From positions 1-23,565 of the forward strand of contig CAJOMB010000003.1 in NCBI GenBank assembly GCA_905235615.1: 23,565 bases of DNA, read 5' to 3'. This document shows positions 1-7,952 of this stretch, piece by piece (position 1 is the first letter of the stretch; every line of letters starts with the position of its first letter). Made by a program: the position numbers and the translations under genes. This DNA comes from an uncultured Bacteroidales bacterium. Its GTDB lineage: Bacteria > Bacteroidota > Bacteroidia > Bacteroidales > UBA932. The notes beneath the pieces were generated by a model that did not search any database, was not told the origin of the DNA, and worked only from the letters and a program-made list of their open reading frames with translations.

Positions 1-4
1 ATAT

Positions 5-34
5 TCGTACAAAGATACAGCTTTTTACGCTAAA
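5..34 (-). promoter_or_regulatory. Bacteroidetes-type promoter for a gene beyond the left edge
   Basis: Read on the minus strand, positions 17-10 spell TATCTTTG, a match to the TAnnTTTG -7 box of the Bacteroidetes primary sigma factor. An A/T-rich stretch with TTTAG lies upstream, near 34-38. It points out of the window, so the gene it serves is not visible. The same octamer is used at 533-540 on the other strand. Confidence 0.5.
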
Positions 35-487
35 CTAAAAATCGTAGAGGTTCAGGCCGGTTTCTTCATCGAAGCGGCGTTTGAGCTTAGTGAGGCCGAA
101 GTCCGTGACCAGCAGTTCGCAGGCACCGTTGATGCGGGCGCTCAGCAGGTGCCCGCCCACGCAGGTGTAGTCCCGGCGGCTGCAGGTAAGGTGAATGTGC
201 AGGTAAGGCTCCTTGTCCTTCTCCGAAATGTTCCCGGTGAGATTGGTAATTTCCATCTGTTCCTGAAAAGTCTTGTCCACATACTTCCTGGTGGCCGGGT
301 CCAGGAAACGGAAAGTGGCCTCCGAAATGGCTCCGATGCCCTCTACCACACCGGCCTTGATTTTCTGTTTCTTGCAGAAATGGGCCAGCGCCTCCATGAT
401 TTCCTCATGATTGTCAATACTCAGGACATAACGCTCGTTCCACTCGGAAAGCGGGGCGGTAACTTTTACTCTTTTATAGCTGTACAT
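35..487 (-). CDS. PCC/DUF296-domain protein (PD1-like DNA-binding family)
   Basis: A 150-residue single-domain protein of the plants-and-prokaryotes-conserved (PCC, DUF296) family. Visible family hallmarks are GVVEGIGAISEATFRFLD near residues 46-63, a HIHLTCS strand near 97-103 and VGGHLLSA near 110-117. In known structures these His residues sit around a metal site in a trimer. In plants the domain occurs in AT-hook proteins. The role of stand-alone bacterial copies is largely unknown and DNA binding is not established for them. The length is normal for the family. The start at 487 is the first ATG in frame. The gene is divergent from the exported-protein gene at 559. A possible -7 box (TAACTTTA, minus strand, 519-512) lies about 25 nt upstream. 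Confidence 0.85.
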   Translation of the reverse strand: MYSYKRVKVTAPLSEWNERYVLSIDNHEEIMEALAHFCKKQKIKAGVVEGIGAISEATFRFLDPATRKYVDKTFQEQMEITNLTGNISEKDKEPYLHIHLTCSRRDYTCVGGHLLSARINGACELLVTDFGLTKLKRRFDEETGLNLYDF

Positions 488-532
488 AGCATGTTTTATG
501 TGTTAACCATGTAAAGTTAGCAATTTTTAATG

Positions 533-540
533 TATCTTTG
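533..540 (+). promoter_or_regulatory. -7 promoter box TATCTTTG
   Basis: TATCTTTG matches TAnnTTTG exactly and lies 18 nt before the ATG at 559, leaving a leader of only about ten nucleotides. A TTAG-type -33 element near 516-519 is a weak match. Confidence 0.6.
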
Positions 541-558
541 TACGAAATTCTATCTGAT

Positions 559-1530
559 ATGAAGAAACTCTCACTCCTGGCCCTTGCGCTGCTTGCCTGC
601 GCCAGCCTCCAGGCCCAGCAAGTCCGCGCCAATTACCGCGTAGACGGAATGACCCACATCTCCACCCAGGCCGAGAAAATCAACCTGGGCGGCGCTCCGG
701 CAGACATCAAGCTGGAACTGGTGGGCTTCCCCGACGGTTCCACCCTCTACCTGATGTACATGAACCTCCTTCAGGAGAAGAAGGTCTCATCGGCCGCCCC
801 CAAAGGCGTGAAGATGGCCGTGAACCTGAGCAGCGGAAAGATGGTGAGGCTGGAGCAGATCGGCCAATATCCGGCTTCCACCAAGAACACGATGCTCAAG
901 TATGCCGTAGAGCCGGCCGATATGGAAAAGATGGTGAAGGGCATCAAGTCCATAGACATCGTGACGGGCTGGGACCCGGAGGACTATGTGCAGGGAAGTT
1001 TTGCCAACAACGAACTGGGCGCCTTCCTCAAGCGCCACTGCGAGGCCATCCTCAAGGCGGCCCCCGGCACCGTGGAGCTCAAGGCCACCCTGGCCGAAAG
1101 GCAGGACAACCTGAACAGCACCATGACCACCACCAATCCCCTGATGGCCAAAGGCAAGAACTACGACTACAACATCCTCATCACCCAGCTCACGTACAAG
1201 AGTTCCGAGGAAGAAGACATAGACCTCTACTTTGCCATCGGCAGCGAAGAGCGTTTCCACATCCCCTTCGACTCTTCGGTGCACTTCACCCTCAAGGACG
1301 GCACCTCCGTGGGTCTGCTCCAAGCCCGTGACGACGTTAATTTCGTGCTTGTATATCCTTCCACGAAAGATTTGGACCGCATGGTGAACGTGGGCATCGC
1401 CGGCCTCTCCATAGACTATGAGGGCGGCACCCTGACAGATACCTTCCCCGAGCGGGAAGACGGGGAATACACCTTCTCCGGAGTCCTGGCCCAACTGCAG
1501 CAGCTTGTCTTCTACATTAGTTCACTTTAG
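559..1530 (+). CDS. Exported protein of unknown function
   Basis: This 323-residue protein was not recognised as a member of a named family. It begins with a clear signal peptide: MKK, a hydrophobic Leu/Ala stretch, and a likely cleavage after SLQAQ near residue 20. The start is placed at the ATG at 559 because the open frame upstream (from a TTG at 538) would put seven extra residues before the signal peptide and overlap the promoter box. After the leader it reads as a soluble mixed alpha/beta protein with no transmembrane segment, Cys motif or obvious catalytic motif, so it is probably periplasmic or bound to the outer membrane. It stands alone: divergent from the PCC gene and followed at once by a tRNA gene with its own promoter box. 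No obvious terminator lies in the 1531-1567 gap. Confidence 0.8.
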   Translation: MKKLSLLALALLACASLQAQQVRANYRVDGMTHISTQAEKINLGGAPADIKLELVGFPDGSTLYLMYMNLLQEKKVSSAAPKGVKMAVNLSSGKMVRLEQIGQYPASTKNTMLKYAVEPADMEKMVKGIKSIDIVTGWDPEDYVQGSFANNELGAFLKRHCEAILKAAPGTVELKATLAERQDNLNSTMTTTNPLMAKGKNYDYNILITQLTYKSSEEEDIDLYFAIGSEERFHIPFDSSVHFTLKDGTSVGLLQARDDVNFVLVYPSTKDLDRMVNVGIAGLSIDYEGGTLTDTFPEREDGEYTFSGVLAQLQQLVFYISSL

Positions 1531-1542
1531 TAATTTTTTTGC

Positions 1543-1550
1543 TAACTTTG
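1543..1550 (+). promoter_or_regulatory. -7 promoter box TAACTTTG for tRNA-Arg
   Basis: TAACTTTG fits the Bacteroidetes TAnnTTTG box and ends 17 nt before the first base of the tRNA. It lies within a T-rich stretch just after the stop codon of the preceding gene. The -33 element is not clear. Confidence 0.55.
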
Positions 1551-1567
1551 CACTCCCAAATACGGAT

Positions 1568-1641
1568 GGTCCCGTAGCTCAGTTGGATAGAGCAACAGCC
1601 TTCTAAGCTGTGGGTCGCGCGTTCGAGTCGCGCCGGGATCA
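1568..1641 (+). tRNA. tRNA-Arg (anticodon TCT)
   Basis: A 74-nt cloverleaf. The acceptor arms GGTCCCG and CGGGATC pair over seven positions, with one G-T. The D arm contains AGCTCAGTTGGATAGAGC. The anticodon stem ACAGC/GCTGT closes the loop CTTCTAA, with anticodon TCT at 1602-1604. The T loop is GTTCGAGTC within a GCGCG-type stem. The discriminator is A at 1641. The CCA end is not encoded. The tRNA reads AGA codons, which are rare in this G+C-rich window. Confidence 0.95.
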
Positions 1642-1643
1642 CG

Positions 1644-1671
1644 AAAGGACAGTCTCCGGGCTGTCCTTTTT
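1644..1671 (+). terminator. Intrinsic terminator after tRNA-Arg
   Basis: A perfect 9-bp stem (AAAGGACAG / CTGTCCTTT) with an 8-nt loop is followed by a T-rich run. It lies two bases past the tRNA. The Rnf operon converges on it from the right, so it may also act on minus-strand transcripts, though the T-run on that side is short. Confidence 0.85.
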
Positions 1672-1741
1672 CGTTTTGCAGTCCTCATTCGGGGGCGAAA
1701 ACGCCCGAAGAATCTACTTTTTTGGGCGGCCTCCTAACACA

Positions 1742-2341
1742 CTATTTTACCATGCCGCTGAAGCCCATGAAAGCTAGGGCCAGAATACCCACGCTGATGA
1801 TGGCGATGGGAACGCCCTTGAAGGCCTTGGGAACGTTGTTCAGGGCCAGGTGCTCACGAATGCCCGCGAAGATGACCATCGCGAGGCCGTAACCCAGGGA
1901 GGTGGCAAAGGCATACACCAGGGCCTGGCCCAAGTTGAGCATGCCGCCGGGCACGAAGGCGAACTCCTTGGTGACCACATTGATGGCCACGCCCAGCACC
2001 GCGCAGTTGGTGGTAATCAGGGGCAGGAAGATACCCAGGGCCTGATACAGGCTGGGGCTCACCTTCTTGAGCACAATCTCCACCATCTGCACCAGGGCCG
2101 CAATGACCAGGATAAAAGCGATGGTCTGGAGGAAGGTGATGTTGAAGGGGATGAGCAGGTACTTGTTGATGAGATACGTGACCAGCGTGGCCAGCGTAAT
2201 CACAAAGCACACGGCCATGGACATGCCCGATGCGGTGGACAGTTTGTTGGACACCCCGAGGAAGGGGCAGATGCCCAGGAACTGCGCCAGGACGATGTTG
2301 TTGACGAAAATGGCCGATATAATTATGAGAAAGTACTCCAT
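1742..2341 (-). CDS. rnfA: Electron transport complex subunit RnfA
   Basis: A 199-residue integral membrane subunit of the Rnf complex, which passes electrons from ferredoxin to NAD+ and pumps Na+ or H+. The hallmark NIVLAQFLGICPFLGVS sits in the first membrane segment (residues 15-31). Its Cys belongs to the pair that, with RnfE, holds an intramembrane iron-sulfur centre in structurally studied homologues. A second conserved stretch, TTNCAVLGVAI, lies near residues 110-120. About six hydrophobic segments are seen, and the length is normal. It is the last gene of the B-C-D-G-E-A set and starts 3 nt after rnfE. Downstream lies an imperfect G+C-rich hairpin (1689-1710) without a T-run, then the tRNA terminator. 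Confidence 0.95.
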   Translation of the reverse strand: MEYFLIIISAIFVNNIVLAQFLGICPFLGVSNKLSTASGMSMAVCFVITLATLVTYLINKYLLIPFNITFLQTIAFILVIAALVQMVEIVLKKVSPSLYQALGIFLPLITTNCAVLGVAINVVTKEFAFVPGGMLNLGQALVYAFATSLGYGLAMVIFAGIREHLALNNVPKAFKGVPIAIISVGILALAFMGFSGMVK

Positions 2342-2344
2342 AGC

Positions 2345-2932
2345 CTAGTTCTTTTTAAGGAATTTGTTGAACAGGACCATCAGGTATCCCAGGCACAGGA
2401 AGGCACCGGGAGCCATCACGAAGGCCAGCATACCGTCGTTGCCGCCGATAAAGTTGTAACCGAACACGCTGCCGGAGCCCAGAATCTCGCGGACCAGGCC
2501 CAGCACGGTGAGCGAGCAGGTGAAGCCCAGGCCCACGCCCAGACCGTCACAGGCACTCTCCAGCACGCCATGCTTGTTGGCAAAGGCCTCGGCACGGCCC
2601 AGCACGATGCAGTTCACCACAATGAGCGGGATGAACAGGCCCAGGGTCTCGTACATGGCCGGGGTATAGGCCTGCATGAGCAGCTGCAGCAGGGTAACAA
2701 AGGTGGCAATGACCACGATGTAAACGGGAATATGCACCTTGTCCGGCACCACCGGGGCGATGGCCGATATGGCCATGTTGCTCAGAACCAGCACAAAGAG
2801 CGTTGCCAGTCCCATGGAAAGGCCGTTGATGGCCGATGTGGTGGTGGCCAGCGTGGGGCACATGCCCAGCAGGAGCACGAAGGTGGGGTTGTTCTTGACA
2901 AGCCCGTCGGTAATCAGTTTGAATTTACTCAT
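2345..2932 (-). CDS. rnfE: Electron transport complex subunit RnfE
   Basis: A 195-residue membrane subunit homologous to RnfA and NqrD. The start chosen is the ATG at 2932, giving MSKFKLITDGLVKNNPTFV, the standard N-terminus of the family; the frame is open further upstream but that sequence belongs to rnfG in another frame. The conserved segment LLLGMCPTLATTTSAING (about residues 20-37) carries the Cys expected to pair with that of RnfA. FIPLIVVNCIVLGRAEAFA forms the second half-site. About six membrane segments are present. The start overlaps the rnfG stop in the 8-nt sequence ATGAGTAA, which suggests translational coupling. Confidence 0.95.
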   Translation of the reverse strand: MSKFKLITDGLVKNNPTFVLLLGMCPTLATTTSAINGLSMGLATLFVLVLSNMAISAIAPVVPDKVHIPVYIVVIATFVTLLQLLMQAYTPAMYETLGLFIPLIVVNCIVLGRAEAFANKHGVLESACDGLGVGLGFTCSLTVLGLVREILGSGSVFGYNFIGGNDGMLAFVMAPGAFLCLGYLMVLFNKFLKKN

Positions 2933-3497
2933 TGTCTTGTCCTCCGTCATTGCCGGCCTGACCGGCAATCTCATTAAACTTGGTAAGCGCATTCTCAACG
3001 GCCAGGGCGTAGGCACGGGAGGTGATGGTGGAAGCCGTGATGGCGTCCACGTCGCCGCCGTCCTTGGTGACCGTGAGCTTCTTGACGGCCGGGTTGAAAC
3101 CCTTCCACTGGCTCATGAACTTCTGGTCCGTGGTGCATTTGGCACCCAGGCCGGGGGTTTCACTGTGGGAGAGCACGGAGGTGTTGTAAACCACGCCGTC
3201 GGGGGTGACGCCCACGATGAGGGAGAGGGCGCCGCCGAAGCCCACCGTAGTGGATTCGATGGCATAGCCCACCAGCTTCTCCGCATCCTTGGCGGTGTAA
3301 TATCGGCCTTCCTCGTTGTACTCCACGTCCGTGAAAGGAGGAAGCACCTGGGAGAGGGCCTGGTTGGTCTTCTGAGCGGCCGCCTTGTCGATGGGTTCCT
3401 TGGTGAGCACATAGGCGCCGCCCAGGATGGCCGAGCACAGCAGGCAGGTGAGGCCCAGGACCGTCACCATATTGGTAAGATTGGATTTAACTGCCAT
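2925..3497 (-). CDS. rnfG: Electron transport complex subunit RnfG (covalent flavoprotein)
   Basis: A 190-residue protein anchored by one N-terminal membrane helix (about residues 8-31), with the FMN-binding domain outside the cytoplasmic membrane. HSETPGLGAK (111-120) is the typical family motif. The FMN is normally bound through a phosphoester to the Thr of an S/T-G-A-T-x-T/S motif. Here the corresponding stretch is DAITASTITSRA (151-162), pointing to Thr157 as the attachment residue with Ala-Ser in place of Gly-Ala. The gene starts 2 nt after rnfD and overlaps rnfE by 8 nt. Confidence 0.93.
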   Translation of the reverse strand: MAVKSNLTNMVTVLGLTCLLCSAILGGAYVLTKEPIDKAAAQKTNQALSQVLPPFTDVEYNEEGRYYTAKDAEKLVGYAIESTTVGFGGALSLIVGVTPDGVVYNTSVLSHSETPGLGAKCTTDQKFMSQWKGFNPAVKKLTVTKDGGDVDAITASTITSRAYALAVENALTKFNEIAGQAGNDGGQDNE

Positions 3498-3499
3498 AA

Positions 3500-4477
3500 C
3501 TACTTCCTCCCGAATTTTTTCTGCTTAAACCACATGTTCAGAAGCGGCACCACGGAATTCATGATGAGGATGGCGAAGGAAACGCCTTCCGGATAGGAGC
3601 CGAAGTAACGGATCATCACGGTGAGGAAGCCTATGCCCGCACCGAATACCACGCCGCCCCAGACGCTCATGGGGCTGGTCACATAGTCCGTAGCCATGAA
3701 ACAGGCGCCCAGGATGAGACCGCCGGTGAGCAGGTTGAAGAGCGGATCCGTGAAGCGGGCCGGGTTGACGCCCCAGAAGATGAGGGACGTAAGGGCCACG
3801 GTGGCAAAGATGCTCAGGGTAATCCAGGGCTTGATCACTTTGCGGCAGCAGAGGTACACGAAACCGGCCAGCAGGGCCAGGGCGCAAACCTCGCCGGCGC
3901 TTCCGCCCAGGTTGGCGAAGAGCAGGTCCTTGTAATCATAGGCCGATGTAAGCTCCTGCACGGTACTGCCCTGCATGAGGCCTTCCTGGATGGCGCCCAG
4001 CGGCGTGGGGCCGGAGACGGCATCCACGCCGAACAGGCCCTGCGGCTTGTTCCAGGTGGTCATATAGGTGGGGAAGGAAACCAGCAGGAACACGCGGCCC
4101 ACCAGGGCGGGGTTCCAGATGTTCTGGCCCAGGCCGCCGAAGGTCATCTTGGCTACGCCGACGGCCACCACGGCACCCACGAAGATAACCCACCAAGGAG
4201 TGGTGTAGGGCACGTTCAGGGCCAGCAGAATGCCGGTGATGACGGCCGACAGGTCTCCGATGGTGGAGGGTTTTTTAAGCATGTATTTGGTGATGGCCCA
4301 TTCCAGCAACACGCAGGAAGCCACACTCACGCCCAGCACCAGCAGTTCCTGCCAGCCGTAGAAGACTACGGAGCAGACAACCGCCGGAATGAGGGCTATC
4401 ACTACATCCAGCATAAGGGACCGGGTAGCGTCCTTGGAGTGGATGTGAGGAGAAGGTGAAACCAGTAATTTACTCAT
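3500..4477 (-). CDS. rnfD: Electron transport complex subunit RnfD
   Basis: A 325-residue multi-span membrane flavoprotein related to NqrB. The N-terminus VSPSPHIHSKDATRSLMLDV is typical of the family. GGLGQNIWNPALVGR (114-128) is a conserved core motif. SGPTPLGA (155-162) is the usual SGATPL flavinylation site with Thr158 kept as the likely covalent FMN residue. Multiple hydrophobic helices run through the rest of the chain, including VTSPMSVWGGVVFGAGIG near the C-terminal third. It starts 6 nt after rnfC and ends 2 nt before rnfG. A flavin transferase (ApbE) needed to load FMN is not encoded in this window. Confidence 0.95.
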   Translation of the reverse strand: MSKLLVSPSPHIHSKDATRSLMLDVVIALIPAVVCSVVFYGWQELLVLGVSVASCVLLEWAITKYMLKKPSTIGDLSAVITGILLALNVPYTTPWWVIFVGAVVAVGVAKMTFGGLGQNIWNPALVGRVFLLVSFPTYMTTWNKPQGLFGVDAVSGPTPLGAIQEGLMQGSTVQELTSAYDYKDLLFANLGGSAGEVCALALLAGFVYLCCRKVIKPWITLSIFATVALTSLIFWGVNPARFTDPLFNLLTGGLILGACFMATDYVTSPMSVWGGVVFGAGIGFLTVMIRYFGSYPEGVSFAILIMNSVVPLLNMWFKQKKFGRK

Positions 4478-4483
4478 AGTCTT

Positions 4484-5857
4484 TTACTTTTTAGCAGCTT
4501 CGGCAGCGGCTTTGGCGGCAGCTGCACGGGCACGGATAGCACTGAGGACAAAGCCCTTTCCAACGCGGATGTTGTCCAACAGCGGAATGTGGGCGGGGCA
4601 GGAATACAGGCAGCAGCCGCATTCGATGCAATCCTGGGCGGCATTGGCCTCGCAGGCGTCCCAATCGGCATTCTTGGCGAGCTTGTTCAGCAGGAACGGC
4701 TCCAAGCCCATGGGGCAGGCGTCGGCACATTTGCCGCAGCGGATGCAATGGGTCTCGGGGGCGCGGCGGGTCTGCTTCTCCGTGAGGAAGAGCAGGGCGC
4801 CCGTTCCCTTGACGGTGGCGGCGTCCAGGTTGGCCACGGCGCGGCCCATCATGGGACCGCCGCTGATAATCTTGGCGGCATCCTCCGGGACGCCTCCGAG
4901 GTAATCCACAATGTAACGAAGGGGCGTTCCCACGCGCACCAGCAGGTTGGCCTGACGGGGGAAGCACTCGCCCGTTACGGTAACGGAGTTGTCCACGATG
5001 GGCTTGTTCTTCTGCACGGCGTCATACACGGCCAGGGCCGTAGCCACGTTCTGCACAACGGCACCCACGCTGATGGGAAGGGCGCCGGAGCCCACCTGAC
5101 GGTGCATCACAGCGTCGATAAGCTGCTTTTCACCGCCCTGCGGATACATCATCTTCATGACCATCACCTCCATGTCCCTGTAGCCCAGCCTGGCTATGAC
5201 TTCACGGATATGGGCGATGGCTTCGGGCTTGTTCTCCTCGATGGCGATGGTGCAGGGAACTCCGCCCATGGCCTTCTGAAGCAGGGCGGCGCCCACCACC
5301 ACCTGCTCCCCCTTCTCCAAAAGGGTGCGGAAGTCCGAGGTGAGGTAAGGCTCGCATTCGCAGCCGTTGATGATCACGCGCTCGCACTTGGAGCCCGGAG
5401 GCGGGCTCAGCTTCACGTGCGTGGGGAAGGTGGCACCGCCCAAGCCCACGACGCCGCCCAGCTTCACCTTCTCGATGATGGCCTTGGGGTCTTCGGGGAT
5501 GGTGGTGATGAGGGTGTCCGTGGTGTCGATACCATCGGCCCACTCATCGCCTTCCACCGCAATCTCGATGTGGGTGGAGGTGCGGCCGGCCAAATCTGCC
5601 CGGGGGGCGATGGACTTGACGGTTCCGGACACGGAGGAATGGATGAAGGCGCCCACGAAGCCGCCCGGCTCCGCAATCACCTGGCCCACCTTCACCTTGT
5701 CCCCTACGGCCACGCAGGGCACGGAGGGAGCGCCGATGTGCTGGGACACGCCGATATAGACGGTAGGAGCAAGGGGAAGCTGCTCAAGGGCACATTCCCG
5801 GGAAATCTTGTTGTCGTGCGGATGCACTCCGCCGATGGAGAATGTATGCTTACTCAT
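4484..5857 (-). CDS. rnfC: Electron transport complex subunit RnfC
   Basis: A 457-residue peripheral subunit, the presumed NADH-side module, related to NqrF/NuoF-type FMN and NAD-binding domains. Motifs in order: an N-terminal barrel-sandwich domain; GGVVGLGGATFPTHVKL (134-150), the FMN/NAD site; INGCECEPYLTSD (163-175); a SLBB-type region; and two 4Fe-4S clusters, C371-x2-C374-x2-C377-x3-C381 and C410-x2-C413-x2-C416-x3-C420. Only a short Ala/Lys-rich tail follows, so the long repeat extension of enterobacterial RsxC is absent. The start overlaps the rnfB stop within ATGAGTAA. Confidence 0.96.
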   Translation of the reverse strand: MSKHTFSIGGVHPHDNKISRECALEQLPLAPTVYIGVSQHIGAPSVPCVAVGDKVKVGQVIAEPGGFVGAFIHSSVSGTVKSIAPRADLAGRTSTHIEIAVEGDEWADGIDTTDTLITTIPEDPKAIIEKVKLGGVVGLGGATFPTHVKLSPPPGSKCERVIINGCECEPYLTSDFRTLLEKGEQVVVGAALLQKAMGGVPCTIAIEENKPEAIAHIREVIARLGYRDMEVMVMKMMYPQGGEKQLIDAVMHRQVGSGALPISVGAVVQNVATALAVYDAVQKNKPIVDNSVTVTGECFPRQANLLVRVGTPLRYIVDYLGGVPEDAAKIISGGPMMGRAVANLDAATVKGTGALLFLTEKQTRRAPETHCIRCGKCADACPMGLEPFLLNKLAKNADWDACEANAAQDCIECGCCLYSCPAHIPLLDNIRVGKGFVLSAIRARAAAAKAAAEAAKK

Positions 5858-6743
5858 TTGCGGCCTCCTTTGCTTTCTGTTGACGGAGCTTGATGCGCTC
5901 CTTGATGGCGTCTTTGTCCAAAGGTTTGGGGAAGTTCACGCCGTGGATGGCACCGGTGGGGCACATGGCCTCGCACTCGCGGCAGAGCTTGCACTTGGCG
6001 GGGTCTATGTAGGCCACATTGGCCTCTACGGTGATGGCCTCGTGGGTGCAGGTCTTGGCACAGATGCCGCAGCCGATACAGGCGTTGGCGCAGGCCTTCT
6101 TGGCCACGGGGCCCTTGTCCTTGTTCACGCAGGAAACGAACATGCGCATATCGCGGGGGCCTTTGGGCCGAAGCTCGATGATGCGCTTGGGGCAGGCCTT
6201 TACGCAGGCTCCGCAGGCGGTACACTTCTGCTGGTCCACCACCGGCAGGCCGGTGACCGGGTCCATGGAAAGGGCGCCGAACTGGCAGGCATTCACGCAG
6301 TCTCCGCAGCCCAGGCAGCCGAAGGAGCAGCCCGTGTCTCCGGTGTACAGGAGCGATTTCACATAGCAGGAGGGATAGCCGTCGTAGTCGTTTACCTTGG
6401 GACGGGCCTCGCAGGTTCCGTTGCAGCGGACCACGGCCACCATGGGGGCCTTTTCCGTTACTTCGTAACCCAGGATAGCCGCCACCTTGGCCATGACGTC
6501 ATTGCCGCCCACCGGACAGTAGTTGTTGTCCAGGTTGGGGGCCTTCACCGCAGCCTCGGCAAATGCACGACAGCCGGCGAAGCCGCAGCCGCCGCAGTTG
6601 GCGCCCGGCATCACCTTCTCCACCTCATCGATGCGCGGATCTTCCTGAACCTTGAACTTCTGTGCTACCAGATACAGCACCAGCGCAAGCACAAGGCCCA
6701 GAACGGTAATCACCGCGACGGTCCAAATGATGACAGATGACAT
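5850..6743 (-). CDS. rnfB: Electron transport complex subunit RnfB (multi-cluster ferredoxin)
   Basis: A 297-residue subunit that accepts electrons from soluble ferredoxin. One N-terminal membrane helix (about residues 4-28) is followed by the Fe-S domain GANCGGCGFAGCRAFAEA, whose ligands are C50, C53, C58 and C76. Four ferredoxin-type CxxCxxC motifs come next, near 143-153, 174-184, 222-232 and 251-261. They allow several 4Fe-4S clusters along the chain. This count agrees with the long form of RnfB seen in Bacteroidetes and acetogens and exceeds the short proteobacterial form. It is the first rnf gene, 3 nt after rseC, and overlaps rnfC by 8 nt. Confidence 0.96.
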   Translation of the reverse strand: MSSVIIWTVAVITVLGLVLALVLYLVAQKFKVQEDPRIDEVEKVMPGANCGGCGFAGCRAFAEAAVKAPNLDNNYCPVGGNDVMAKVAAILGYEVTEKAPMVAVVRCNGTCEARPKVNDYDGYPSCYVKSLLYTGDTGCSFGCLGCGDCVNACQFGALSMDPVTGLPVVDQQKCTACGACVKACPKRIIELRPKGPRDMRMFVSCVNKDKGPVAKKACANACIGCGICAKTCTHEAITVEANVAYIDPAKCKLCRECEAMCPTGAIHGVNFPKPLDKDAIKERIKLRQQKAKEAANE

Positions 6744-6746
6744 AGT

Positions 6747-7160
6747 TTATCCTTTTATTGTAAATATATATTCGTTTTTCAGCTTGTTCCTGAAAAGATA
6801 AAGCACCAGGTAGTACACGGCAATGGCCCCCATGCCGGAAAGGGCGGCGGCCATCTCCCCTACCCCTATGGCGCTCAGCCCCAGGATGACGGCCATGAGC
6901 ACCACCAAGGGAATCAGATAGGCCAGATATACGGCCTTCATGCCCATGGATGCCTTCAGCACCACCTCCACCTCGTCACCTACGTTGTAGGAAGCGTAAG
7001 GGTCCGTGGGAACCTCCACCGTTTTCTCGGCCAGTTCGGCCATGCCACAAAGGCCGGCGGCGTGACACTCCCCGCACGCGGCGTGCTGGAGGATGGACAC
7101 CGTGGTCATCTGCGGGGTCATGCGCAGAATCTTTCCTTTATGACTTACGCTTTCGGACAT
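6747..7160 (-). CDS. rseC: SoxR-reducing-system protein RseC family
   Basis: A 137-residue membrane protein. The N-terminal part carries the Cys cluster CGECHAAGLC (C-x2-C-x5-C) typical of RseC/MucC proteins. Two hydrophobic segments follow (about residues 75-95 and 100-120) and a short basic tail. In Enterobacteria RseC works with the Rsx complex that keeps SoxR reduced. In Bacteroidetes it precedes rnfB, so a redox or assembly role for Rnf is the usual inference. The start is uncertain: ATG at 7160 is chosen, and ATG at 7166 is equally possible. Either one overlaps the end of the DUF3108 gene by 23-29 nt. Confidence 0.85.
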   Translation of the reverse strand: MSESVSHKGKILRMTPQMTTVSILQHAACGECHAAGLCGMAELAEKTVEVPTDPYASYNVGDEVEVVLKASMGMKAVYLAYLIPLVVLMAVILGLSAIGVGEMAAALSGMGAIAVYYLVLYLFRNKLKNEYIFTIKG

Positions 7161-7950
7161 CGGCATATGCTTCAAAAGGATACTTGAGGCCGCTGTAGGT
7201 GCTGAGCCAGGCCTGCACGGCACCCACTTTCAGGGGAACCTTGGCGGCGATGGGGATGCGGTTTGCATCGGCCGACAGCCAGAGATGCAGGTCTTCATCT
7301 CCTTCAAAAAGGGCCCCCTGAACCACGGAACAGGCCAGGTGCCAGCCTTTCATCTTTCCCATTTTCCGCACCTTGATCACCTCTTCCCCGTAGGCCCGGA
7401 TGTACACGTCAAAGACGGCATCGTCAATGGCAAAACGCACCAGGGTGGTCTGTCCCTTCCGGTACGCGCTGTCCGGAAGGCTGCGGATATTGAAGACCAG
7501 GGATATCAGGTCATACTCCCCTTCCTTCACCGGAATTTCCAGGTGCTGCTCTCCCTTGTTTTCAAAGTTGACATCGGCCTCTATGATGCCCTTGTCCCAA
7601 TTGTAATTGTACTCGTTGGTGGCGACATAGCCTCCTTCGTAAGTGTTTCGCGTGAAACGGAGCGGGCGCAGGTCCTTTGCCCGCACCCAGCTCTGGAGGT
7701 CTTCCCTTATCTTGTAAAAACGGTCAAAGAAAGGGGCCGATTGCACCTTGCAGTCTATATGATAGGCCTCGCTGCCCCGGAAAAAGAGGGAATCCACGCA
7801 AAAACGGGCTTGGCCCACTTCCGTATTGAGGGCCCCCCATTTGAACATGACGGACCAACGGACTTCCTCCCCCTCCATAAACGGATGCTCCTGCGCCACG
7901 GCAGCCCGGGAGAACAGCAAAAGAAATATAAGTAGGATTATTCTGCGCAT
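7138..7950 (-). CDS. DUF3108-domain exported protein
   Basis: A 270-residue protein with a signal peptide (MRR, a hydrophobic Ile/Leu/Phe core, cleavage near AVAQ at residue 20). The mature part opens with GEEVRWSVMFKWGALNTEVG and is rich in beta strands. The middle and end contain LWLSADANRIPIAAKVPLKVG, as in the DUF3108 family, which resembles lipoprotein-carrier-like folds. It probably acts in the periplasm or at the outer membrane; no enzyme activity is known. It starts 2 nt after dnaB ends and its tail overlaps rseC, so it looks like part of the same transcript. Confidence 0.85.
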   Translation of the reverse strand: MRRIILLIFLLLFSRAAVAQEHPFMEGEEVRWSVMFKWGALNTEVGQARFCVDSLFFRGSEAYHIDCKVQSAPFFDRFYKIREDLQSWVRAKDLRPLRFTRNTYEGGYVATNEYNYNWDKGIIEADVNFENKGEQHLEIPVKEGEYDLISLVFNIRSLPDSAYRKGQTTLVRFAIDDAVFDVYIRAYGEEVIKVRKMGKMKGWHLACSVVQGALFEGDEDLHLWLSADANRIPIAAKVPLKVGAVQAWLSTYSGLKYPFEAYADVRKRKS

Positions 7951-7952
7951 GC

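Noticed and set aside
538..558. TTG at 538 as start of the exported protein
   Set aside because: It lies within the promoter box and would add seven residues in front of a normal signal peptide; the ATG at 559 fits better.
1689..1714. A hairpin-like G+C-rich sequence as the Rnf operon terminator
   Set aside because: The stem is imperfect (extra GG on one side) and has no T-run on the minus strand. It ends in CGAAGAATC, like the repeat at 11492-11500, so it may be a worn repeat.
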